Shown here piece by piece: positions 15,474-21,752 of a stretch of 24,890 bases of DNA. Origin of the DNA: a virus; the IMG/VR virus record IMGVR_UViG_3300006793_000262, positions 1-24,890 of that record, one strand, 5' to 3'. The position numbers and the translations under genes were made by a program. How positions within the stretch are numbered: the first letter of the stretch is position 1; the number at the start of each line of letters is the position of its first letter. The notes under the pieces were generated by a model. It saw only the letters and a program-made list of their open reading frames with translations, made no database searches and was not told the DNA's origin.

Positions 15474-16231
15474 TATCCTATTACAAATCCTAGAGGGGTA
15501 TTACCCTCTTCATAATTATGTACACTATCTTTTAGTGTTTGCATTTCTGTTAAGGCTTCATTCTTAAGAGCATCACCATTTAATTGTATGGCTCCTCCTG
15601 CTCCTGGAAGACCGGAAGCATATTTACTTCTTGCTTCACCTAACATCATTTTACTCATTGCTAGAGAATAAGAACCTAACCAATTGCTGGAATAGACATC
15701 TCTTAGCAAAATACTTTCAGGAATAAAATTATACACACCAACCGCAATTTCTTCTTCGTGTCTTACGTTTCTTAAAATTTTAAGTTGTTTAGTATTTCTA
15801 TTCCAAAGGAAGTTGTATTCGCTACCAAATACACGACCTAAAGTTTCTTTATATTGTGAGAAGGCATCAAATACTGCTAATCCACCAATTTGTCCTGCTT
15901 GTAGCATATACATATTGTTGAATGCAACATCAAAAGGATCAAAGTTTGTACCGCCACTATTAGTACCAATACCTCTACGATACATTCTTCTTACTTCCAT
16001 GACTTCATCAGGTAAAATATATTCAGTTACATCTTTTTCTGTATTAAAAAATATGATACTTTCTTCTACTGAACCAGAACTTAACTGTCTATAAATACCA
16101 ACTGCTTTATCTATAGCAACGTCATAATGTTCTCTGTCTAATTCAACATCAACCATGCCGTCAGCCAAACGAAGTTGTAACTCTTTAATAAGTTCTTCTC
16201 GACTTTTATATCCTATTTGATCTTGTGCCAT
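15473..16231 (-). CDS. gp13: Neck protein gp13
   Basis: gp13 forms part of the neck that seals the filled head and accepts the tail. The features are the N-terminal SREELIKELQLRLADGMVDV and YDVAIDKAVGIYRQLSSGSV, ILPDEVMEVRRMYRRGIGTN, and the C-terminal GGAIQLNGDALKNEA with final GNTPLGFVIG, all typical of the marine T4-like gp13 family. Its 252 aa is shorter than T4 gp13 (309). The start is fixed by a GATAAATA promoter 5 nt before the ATG. In T4, genes 13, 14 and 15 are consecutive and co-oriented. Here gp13 is separated from gp14 by about 6.8 kb and faces the opposite way. Confidence 0.85.
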   Translation of the reverse strand: MAQDQIGYKSREELIKELQLRLADGMVDVELDREHYDVAIDKAVGIYRQLSSGSVEESIIFFNTEKDVTEYILPDEVMEVRRMYRRGIGTNSGGTNFDPFDVAFNNMYMLQAGQIGGLAVFDAFSQYKETLGRVFGSEYNFLWNRNTKQLKILRNVRHEEEIAVGVYNFIPESILLRDVYSSNWLGSYSLAMSKMMLGEARSKYASGLPGAGGAIQLNGDALKNEALTEMQTLKDSVHNYEEGNTPLGFVIG

Positions 16232-16236
16232 ACTAC

Positions 16237-16244
16237 TATTTATC
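16237..16244 (-). promoter_or_regulatory. Late promoter (leaderless type) of gp13
   Basis: GATAAATA is followed by GTAGT and the ATG. It sits in the 23-nt gap between the 382-aa gene and gp13, and no Shine-Dalgarno sequence is present. Confidence 0.75.
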
Positions 16245-16254
16245 TAAATTTGTA

Positions 16255-17403
16255 TTAAAATGCTTTTAGAATGATAATTGTATCGCTCACACGCCCTGAT
16301 AGTTTTATTTCTGTTGCTTTAATGCTACTAAAAGCATTGTTCATTTTAGTTTTTGCGGCACCCTTAAATTCTTTTAATTGTACTGCGGGTTTTCTTAATG
16401 TCTTCTGTACACTTTCACCTGCCTCATAATCGTATATGGAAGTACCTCTAACTGTTAATCCTGATGTTAGATCACCTTTCTTATATACACCTATTTTACG
16501 AGTCTTAGTATTATACACCCAAACTTCTGTAGCATCTACAATCTCTGCTGGATTAATACTTGCTATCCCTAAATCAGAATCATTTATTTGATACTTCATT
16601 TTAGAAACCATTTGTTCTCTGCTTCTAACTTTAGGCTTACGAGGTTTGCGTTTTGCTTTGCCAGTTTCAATAAATGTATCACATGCAGTATCTATCTTTT
16701 GATAAAATTCTAAATACTGTTTACGCATTTTAGATGTGAAGTGACTATAACCTTCTTTAATATCAGGATCGTTCCATTGTAAAACTTCTTGTGCTTCTAC
16801 AATATAAGGCTCTATACTTATTTTAACTATTTTTGCATGTGCAGGTTTAATTATACCGCCTCTATAAATTTGCATTTCTTTGTAAGGGTCAAAGGATTTA
16901 ATATCCATTTCACCTTTTTCAACAAACTCATCTATGTAATATTCCCATTCACCAATAAGTTCAGAAACTTGTTCCGCCATTCTTTCCTGAATACTAACAA
17001 CTTTCTTGGAAACTTTGTCTGCTTTCTTAAGTTCTGTTTCTTTAAAATATTTTTTACCTAATTTTAAAAACTCTTCTTTTCTACTACCGTGTAAATATCC
17101 TAACGCACTTTCTGTTAAATATCCTACCTTATAAAATATCCAAGCATACTTACCTGACATCTGTAACCAAGGATCCAATGGTGTAATTGTTGTAAGTTTA
17201 ATTTCTTCTTCAGTCCATCCACTTTCTTCCTTAATCCATTTCTTCATTGCTTTAGTTTTGGATTTAGAATCTATTTCGGAATGAATAAAGTACTCAACCT
17301 TTTTGTAGGCTTCCTCTCTTTGTTTCTCATCTGTTAATGCAGACATTTCGTTCCAGTTTGGTTCTGGGATTAAATATAAACTTTTCTTTTTGCGTTTTGC
17401 CAT
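16255..17403 (-). CDS. Conserved phage protein, 382 aa, function unknown
   Basis: The protein is basic and helical, opening with MAKRKKKSLYLIPEPNWNEM. No catalytic motif is recognised. Middle segments (WLQMSGKYAWIFYKVGYLTE, about 83-102; EYYIDEFVEKGEMDIKSFDP) look structured. A basic stretch, GKAKRKPRKPKVRSREQMVS (about 243-262), precedes a beta-rich domain with VWVYNTKTRKIGVY and GLTVRGTSIYDYE. Such a basic linker suggests nucleic-acid or protein binding. It follows the small membrane protein by 8 nt and precedes gp13, so it probably belongs to the transcript from the sigma70 promoter at 17675-17702. Early expression is possible; a virion role is not excluded. Confidence 0.75.
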   Translation of the reverse strand: MAKRKKKSLYLIPEPNWNEMSALTDEKQREEAYKKVEYFIHSEIDSKSKTKAMKKWIKEESGWTEEEIKLTTITPLDPWLQMSGKYAWIFYKVGYLTESALGYLHGSRKEEFLKLGKKYFKETELKKADKVSKKVVSIQERMAEQVSELIGEWEYYIDEFVEKGEMDIKSFDPYKEMQIYRGGIIKPAHAKIVKISIEPYIVEAQEVLQWNDPDIKEGYSHFTSKMRKQYLEFYQKIDTACDTFIETGKAKRKPRKPKVRSREQMVSKMKYQINDSDLGIASINPAEIVDATEVWVYNTKTRKIGVYKKGDLTSGLTVRGTSIYDYEAGESVQKTLRKPAVQLKEFKGAAKTKMNNAFSSIKATEIKLSGRVSDTIIILKAF

Positions 17404-17411
17404 GTAGTGTC

Positions 17412-17648
17412 TCAGTCTTCAAATAAATCAGGATTTGCAGTAACATATAAAACTTTAATTGCCTCAGGCCATCTGTCATATCCTGTTATATCTTTTTTAT
17501 CTTTAAGGACGTTTTTTTCCTTCAAGAACTGAACAATACTTATCATGCCAGTAAATTTTCCTTCCGTTAAGCCTTGTTTTTTACCTAAATTATAGAAATA
17601 TAGGCTATTTGCAACGATAAAGATTGAAACTGCGATGTATAGGTCCAT
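17412..17648 (-). CDS. Small single-pass membrane protein, 78 aa
   Basis: The N-terminus DLYIAVSIFIVANSLYFYNL (residues 2-21) is a transmembrane helix with little before it, followed by the positive GKKQG, so the bulk of the chain is probably cytoplasmic. The rest is polar (FLKEKNVLKDKKD, YDRWPEAIKVLYV). No family is recognised. AGGAG (17655-17659) and a near-consensus sigma70 promoter directly upstream suggest early, well-expressed production. Small early phage membrane proteins often alter the host envelope; that role is inference only. Confidence 0.75.
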   Translation of the reverse strand: MDLYIAVSIFIVANSLYFYNLGKKQGLTEGKFTGMISIVQFLKEKNVLKDKKDITGYDRWPEAIKVLYVTANPDLFED

Positions 17649-17674
17649 TTGCCACTCCTAGTAATATTATCACT

Positions 17675-17702
17675 AGTATAGCAAAATTTAGAAGTTTGTC
17701 AA
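17675..17702 (-). promoter_or_regulatory. Sigma70-type promoter of the small membrane protein operon
   Basis: TTGACA (17697-17702) is a perfect -35, followed by a 16-bp spacer and TATACT (17675-17680), five of six at -10. It lies in the 58-nt gap between the epimerase stop and the 78-aa gene. It should fire early from host RNA polymerase and drive the 78-aa and 382-aa genes. Confidence 0.8.
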
Positions 17703-17706
17703 GAAT

Positions 17707-18663
17707 TTATTTTCCTTTGGAAAATTTCCTATCTACATTGTGGGGGAGATCGTTTTCTATAATATTTTTCCAGACTGCAATAGTTTTATCTAAGCCTTCA
17801 CTTAATTCTACTTTTGGAAACCAACCTAATCGTGTAGTAATTTTATGATTTGTACTATTTAATAAGTAAATTTCACCGGGTCTTTTAGGCTTAGTATTCC
17901 AATTTACATGTCCGTTCCAGTCTAATTTATCTGCAATCAACTTTACATAGTCCTTAATTTTAATTGCATTATCTGGACCTATGCAAAATATTTCTCCAGC
18001 ACATTTTTCTGGATTTGTTATTACAGTTTCCCAAGCATCAAGTAAATCGTCAATGTAAATAAAGTTTCTGTATGGCTCACCGTAACCTAAATTTATCTCA
18101 TCTGGATTTTTAAGCATTTGTGTAATTATTTGTTCAGTAACAAAAAAGTCATTATCTTTTCTACCATAAGCATTTGTTTGACGTATTGCTGTAAATGGTA
18201 ACCCATAACTTCTATGAGCATACTCCAAGTATTTTTCACATCCATATTTTGCAACGGCATATGGAGCATTTGGATTTGGAGGAGTTGCTTCATTAAATGC
18301 AATAATACCTTCCTCTTTTCCGTCTCGAATTAAGTCGCTTATTGGTTGCCAACCATATACTTCCATTGTACTAGCAAATACAAAGTTTTTTAAATTTTTA
18401 AGTTTAGAAGCGATTTCAATTAAATTAACTGTACCAACATAATTTATTTCACTAAATGTAATTTGCTCGTAGAAACTATCTTCTACTTCTGTTCTAGCGG
18501 CTAGATGAACAATTACCTCTGGATCAAATGTAGAAATCTGCATTGCTACTTTAGAATGATCTCTTAAATCTTCTGTTAAAAATGCAAGTTCATGTTTGTC
18601 TTTTAGTCTTTCAACCATGTGTTGGCCAATAAACCCGTCTGCACCTGTTATAAATATTCTCAT
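17707..18663 (-). CDS. NAD-dependent nucleotide-sugar epimerase/dehydratase (extended SDR)
   Basis: The enzyme binds NAD(P) through a Rossmann fold: GADGFIG at residues 7-13, HLAA at 53-56, FASTMEVYG (96-104) providing the catalytic Ser/Thr, and YAVAK with Tyr135 and Lys139. YRNFIYIDDLLDAW (about 202-215) and GEIFCIG are typical of sugar-nucleotide members, as is the RPGE near 265. The exact reaction (4-epimerase, 4,6-dehydratase or other) cannot be read by eye. At 318 aa it is a normal length. Its ATG overlaps the preceding oxygenase-like gene (ATGA) with GAGG before it, and a perfect TATAAATA lies 46 nt upstream. It probably supplies a modified sugar for the cassette or for surface glycans. 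Confidence 0.85.
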   Translation of the reverse strand: MRIFITGADGFIGQHMVERLKDKHELAFLTEDLRDHSKVAMQISTFDPEVIVHLAARTEVEDSFYEQITFSEINYVGTVNLIEIASKLKNLKNFVFASTMEVYGWQPISDLIRDGKEEGIIAFNEATPPNPNAPYAVAKYGCEKYLEYAHRSYGLPFTAIRQTNAYGRKDNDFFVTEQIITQMLKNPDEINLGYGEPYRNFIYIDDLLDAWETVITNPEKCAGEIFCIGPDNAIKIKDYVKLIADKLDWNGHVNWNTKPKRPGEIYLLNSTNHKITTRLGWFPKVELSEGLDKTIAVWKNIIENDLPHNVDRKFSKGK

Positions 18664-19202
18664 GTAATGTCCTCTGTTTTTGCGTACCCTGTAATTTGTA
18701 ATGTATATCTATTTATATTACTTACATTACTTACACAATGTACCTGGTTTTTAAGTATGTAAGTGTAATCACCCTTACAGTATTCCGGAAAAGAGTAATC
18801 TTCTATTTCTAAAAAATGCCCCATAATTTTATCTTGTAGAAATACATTTACCCTTACAGGTATCTTTCCTTGTATATCCCATTTGTTTAATTTTGCTAAA
18901 TCGTTCAGCCTAAAAAATTTATCTATATGTGGTCCTATAAATCTGCCTGGTTTAATACAATTTACAGTAACCATGGAATGTTCTATCTGTGGGAACAGTT
19001 CTCGTATTTTTTGTGCGTATGCAGGGGCATATTCATCATATGTTTGTAATACTATAGGACCATCTGTAGGATAATCTGGTATTGCCATATTGTTATCTTT
19101 CCAATAGCCTCCAGACCAAACAGTATTTGTTTCTTCTACAAACTTTGTAAGATATAATTCTCTCTCGTCTAACCAAGAAAGGTCTATATGTCCTTTAATC
19201 AT
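18660..19202 (-). CDS. 2OG-Fe(II) oxygenase-like protein, 180 aa
   Basis: These enzymes hydroxylate or otherwise oxidise substrates using 2-oxoglutarate, O2 and Fe(II). The iron-binding facial triad is visible: His92-Ile-Asp94 in CIKPGRFIGPHIDKFF and distal His155 in LKNQVHCVSN. Arg165, in NINRYTLQITG, is at the place expected to hold the 2OG carboxylate. Also GHFLEIED and GDYTYIL fit the jelly-roll core (asparaginyl-hydroxylase-like). It overlaps the upstream paralogue by 8 nt and the epimerase by 4 nt, so the three are translationally coupled. The substrate is unknown. Confidence 0.72.
   Translation of the reverse strand: MIKGHIDLSWLDERELYLTKFVEETNTVWSGGYWKDNNMAIPDYPTDGPIVLQTYDEYAPAYAQKIRELFPQIEHSMVTVNCIKPGRFIGPHIDKFFRLNDLAKLNKWDIQGKIPVRVNVFLQDKIMGHFLEIEDYSFPEYCKGDYTYILKNQVHCVSNVSNINRYTLQITGYAKTEDIT
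18710..18717 (-). promoter_or_regulatory. Possible late promoter of the epimerase
   Basis: TATAAATA, exact consensus, lies inside the 3' end of the 180-aa gene, 46 nt before the epimerase ATG, and the resulting leader carries GAGG. Its position inside coding sequence lowers certainty. Confidence 0.5.
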
Positions 19203-19689
19203 TTTTTAACACCGTAATCTGTGCAGAATAAAAAGGTTCCTCTCCCATATTACCTGCTATGTGCCAATCATCTATTCCAAACTTGACCCAGTCACCTGCT
19301 TTCCATTTAACAAAAGGTTGATCGTGTACTTCATAATAGTGTCCACGTTTCCAATCTTCTAAAAATATTAGGTAACGATAACTTTCACCTTCGCCATGCT
19401 CTTGTTTTAATTTAAAATGTTTATCAACATGATGTGGAATTGTTTGTCCAGGTTCTATATTAATAACACTAACAACATGATGGTCAAAATCATGAGGTAT
19501 TTTTAATGCTAAGTCATGTACCCATTGTGGTGAAGTTTCAAACATCTGCCATATACTACTATTATGTTTTGTATAATATTTTTCTACAGCAGGTGTCTGC
19601 TGATAACATTGAAAATAATCGTCAAAGTTTAATTGCCTCATTTGTTCATGAGTTATTCCAAAGTTATCTATTTTACCGTATTTAATCAC
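19195..19689 (-). CDS. 2OG-Fe(II) oxygenase-like protein, 164 aa (paralogue, GTG start)
   Basis: It is related to the 180-aa neighbour: INIEPGQTIPHHVDKHF carries His87-Val-Asp89, GHYYEVHD matches GHFLEIED, and GDWVKFGIDDWHIAGN has distal His143. The expected 2OG-anchoring Arg is replaced: aligning AQITV with the paralogue's LQITG puts Phe153 at the Arg165 position, so cosubstrate binding may differ or be lost. The start is GTG at 19689, overlapping the amidinotransferase stop by 8 nt (GTGATTAA); the next ATG would remove 16 residues. Function within the cassette is unknown; a degenerate or repurposed oxygenase fold is possible. Confidence 0.65.
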   Translation of the reverse strand: MIKYGKIDNFGITHEQMRQLNFDDYFQCYQQTPAVEKYYTKHNSSIWQMFETSPQWVHDLALKIPHDFDHHVVSVINIEPGQTIPHHVDKHFKLKQEHGEGESYRYLIFLEDWKRGHYYEVHDQPFVKWKAGDWVKFGIDDWHIAGNMGEEPFYSAQITVLKND

Positions 19690-20746
19690 AGTAGTTTTCT
19701 AATGTGCCTTTACGTCTTAAGTCTAATGTAGCACAATGTATACCGCCAGAGAGCGTCATAGAATGTCTAAACTGTACAGGTACACTATCTATACCGTACT
19801 TATCAAGTTCCCTCATCAGAGGTTCTTGTGCTGAGTCTAAGATTACAGTATTTTGATCTACACTTAGTAAGTTCATACCAATGTAAGGAGAACAAGGTGG
19901 CATATAACCTTCGTCTGCTAATTTACTTCCTTGTACCACACAATCATCAAACCAAATTTTATCCCATGACTTAAACATTTCAGGACAGTTTTCAGGCGTT
20001 ACCCTACTGCTATTCATTAATACTAAACCAGGTCTTAGTGGAACAATAGTGCTATCAAAATGTGCAAAACTGTAAAGTTCACTATAATGTAATCTATATC
20101 CCATTGGCTCTAATAATCTTTTTAACCATTTAAAGCCTTTCATATTTCCTGAATTACTTACTTGATACAATAAGTCTCTTCCTACTCTAACAATGTTAGG
20201 AGCATCAAAACATATTTCATGATCAAGTAATGTTGCTTTATCTTCTATGTCCTCAAACTGAAACATGTCATCATGTAATCTAGGCTTAGGTGCTTCTAAC
20301 CATAATGCACCATCTTCAAATGCTTCATACATTATATCTTTATATAATTGTTTTGCTTCAAAGTATCTTGCTCTAACAGGAGTAGGTGTTTCAATTAACA
20401 TATCTCCTAATGGTAGTATTAAATCACGAGGACACCAACTATACCAGCCCTTAGTATTCCAACCTTGTCCAATATCATAATTAACATTATCCCAATCGAC
20501 TATAGAAGGTCGGTGTACTTTAACACCCATTTTAGTAAGTGTGTCCGCTAGTCCGTCTGCATCTTCATTGGCTTCATCTATTACCCATTGCGGATATGTG
20601 CCTTCTAATTTTTCTACATCCTCTTTCTTAAAAGGTGCATAACTAAAACTTCTTGCTGAAATGTCAGTTGCTATTCTGCTGTGGTGGGCATGTCCAACGA
20701 TGATCTCTTCTAATGGGTCCCAATCGTTGTGAGAATTTACTATCAT
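19682..20746 (-). CDS. Glycine amidinotransferase (AGAT)-like enzyme
   Basis: The family transfers the amidino group of arginine to an amine, making a guanidino compound and ornithine; it acts in creatine, streptomycin (StrB1) and saxitoxin/cylindrospermopsin pathways. Alignment by eye with vertebrate AGAT is convincing end to end: NDWDPLEEIIVGHA (7-20), GWYSWCPRDLILPLGDMLIE, RARYFEAKQLY, CFDAPNIVRVGRDL (Asp181), HFDSTIVPLRPGLVLMNSSR (His229), and GGIHCATLDLRRKGTLENY (nucleophile Cys338) just before the C-terminus. The catalytic Cys, His and Asp are all present and the length (354 aa) is near full, so it should be active. The acceptor amine cannot be inferred from sequence. AGGAG (20753-20757) and a late promoter precede it. 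Confidence 0.88.
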   Translation of the reverse strand: MIVNSHNDWDPLEEIIVGHAHHSRIATDISARSFSYAPFKKEDVEKLEGTYPQWVIDEANEDADGLADTLTKMGVKVHRPSIVDWDNVNYDIGQGWNTKGWYSWCPRDLILPLGDMLIETPTPVRARYFEAKQLYKDIMYEAFEDGALWLEAPKPRLHDDMFQFEDIEDKATLLDHEICFDAPNIVRVGRDLLYQVSNSGNMKGFKWLKRLLEPMGYRLHYSELYSFAHFDSTIVPLRPGLVLMNSSRVTPENCPEMFKSWDKIWFDDCVVQGSKLADEGYMPPCSPYIGMNLLSVDQNTVILDSAQEPLMRELDKYGIDSVPVQFRHSMTLSGGIHCATLDLRRKGTLENYCD

Positions 20747-20772
20747 TTATTTCTCCTGTGTAATGTATATTC

Positions 20773-20795
20773 GTGACTATTTATTTAACAGTCAC
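20773..20795. repeat. Inverted repeat enclosing the amidinotransferase late promoter
   Basis: GTGACT (20773-20778) and AGTCAC (20790-20795) are exact inverted copies, 11 nt apart. The loop contains most of the AATAAATA octamer and the stop of the upstream gene. It could be a weak 3' hairpin of the upstream transcript. Confidence 0.35.
20778..20785 (-). promoter_or_regulatory. Late promoter of the amidinotransferase (leadered type)
   Basis: AATAAATA lies 31 nt before the ATG at 20746, with AGGAG in the leader. It would transcribe the amidinotransferase, both oxygenase-like genes and the epimerase. Confidence 0.65.
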
Positions 20796-21663
20796 TTAAA
20801 TATTGGGAAATACAGACTCTAAAATTACCTTCTATACCTCTATTAAATTCTTGGTGTCTTTCAGCATCTCCTAATCCAAATATTACACTATCACTATATA
20901 CAAGATCTTGCTCTAAACATAATTGCTCATATTGATCTTTATATTTGTCCCAATTATAATCAGGTGAAAAGTTTTTCATATATTCAACACCTAATGCCAT
21001 ACTATAATTATTAGCCATCTTAACTTCATTAAGCATACTTACACCGTCATCTACATACTCCCTTGTAAATCTTATACCCACTCTATGGTTTTCTAGTGTG
21101 AAGAAAGGCTTACTAAGACTGCATGTAACTTCTTCTATTGCAGGGAAGTTATCTAAGTCTATATGTATGTTTTTAGAAATACCCCAATATGCTAAGTCTA
21201 AGCAAACAGGAACATTATGCACTTTACATACTTTCATTAAATGCTCAAAATCAGGATGTATACAACCAAAATCACTAAATGGAGCACTTACAATTAATGC
21301 ATGTAGACCTAAACCATCTAAATGTTCTTCTAAATAATGTGGATAAGGAATATATTTAAAGTCTAAATGTTTTCCTAAACAAGCATGATATTGAAAGTCA
21401 CCTTCTAATACAATAATTTGTCTATCTTTACTATGTCGTAAAATAAAATTATCAAACGATTGACTTGTTCCCTGTGTATAGTCTGCATATTTAAATGTAC
21501 TTAATCCTGTTAAACTTTTGTTATTACTAAAATTTAACCATTCTCTCCACACATTTTGATACTCCTCTAATGTAGGAACTTGTAAATCATTTTTATCTAA
21601 ATGAAAATGGAAATCAGATACTTCTTTATTTCTTATAGGCCTTGCACCTCTAACTGCTGTCAT
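20785..21663 (-). CDS. PLP-dependent aminotransferase-like enzyme (fold type I), 292 aa
   Basis: Fold-type-I features are visible in order: GTSQSF (65-70) at the cofactor-phosphate loop, VPVCLDLAYWG (151-161) with Asp156 and Tyr159 for the pyridine ring, CSLSKPFF with Schiff-base Lys185, HRVGIRF with Arg194, and FRVCIS with Arg282 as possible substrate-carboxylate ligand. It is short for a class I/II aminotransferase (usually 350-400 aa). An upstream in-frame ATG at 21735 would add 24 residues, but that segment reads like intergenic AT-rich sequence and contains the late promoter; the ATG at 21663 lies 5 nt after GATAAATA, so I prefer it. It may make the amine that the amidinotransferase modifies (inference). 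Confidence 0.72.
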   Translation of the reverse strand: MTAVRGARPIRNKEVSDFHFHLDKNDLQVPTLEEYQNVWREWLNFSNNKSLTGLSTFKYADYTQGTSQSFDNFILRHSKDRQIIVLEGDFQYHACLGKHLDFKYIPYPHYLEEHLDGLGLHALIVSAPFSDFGCIHPDFEHLMKVCKVHNVPVCLDLAYWGISKNIHIDLDNFPAIEEVTCSLSKPFFTLENHRVGIRFTREYVDDGVSMLNEVKMANNYSMALGVEYMKNFSPDYNWDKYKDQYEQLCLEQDLVYSDSVIFGLGDAERHQEFNRGIEGNFRVCISQYLSDC

Positions 21664-21668
21664 GCCAA

Positions 21669-21676
21669 TATTTATC
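21669..21676 (-). promoter_or_regulatory. Late promoter (leaderless type) of the aminotransferase-like gene
   Basis: GATAAATA is followed by TTGGC and ATG at 21663. This 5-nt spacing matches the other leaderless-type starts and is what decides the start codon chosen here. Confidence 0.65.
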
Positions 21677-21705
21677 GCTATAATATTATGTTTTAATTTT
21701 TTATT

Positions 21706-21713
21706 GATAAGTA
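21706..21713 (+). promoter_or_regulatory. Putative late promoter of the radical SAM gene
   Basis: GATAAGTA is one base off the local GATAAATA octamer. It lies 39 nt before the radical SAM ATG and exactly 5 nt before another ATG (21719) that opens a 14-codon ORF ending at 21763. It is divergent from the minus-strand promoter at 21669-21676. Confidence 0.45.
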
Positions 21714-21752
21714 GTACAATGCTACCTAAATTCACAATATCAAAATCTGTTC

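Noticed and set aside
17624-17848. 74-aa plus-strand ORF across the sigma70 promoter
   Set aside because: Overlaps the epimerase 3' end, the promoter and the 78-aa start on the other strand; no supporting motif.
20785-21735. Long (316-aa) form of the aminotransferase-like protein
   Set aside because: The extra 24 N-terminal residues cover the late promoter and look non-coding; the ATG at 21663 has the standard 5-nt promoter spacing.
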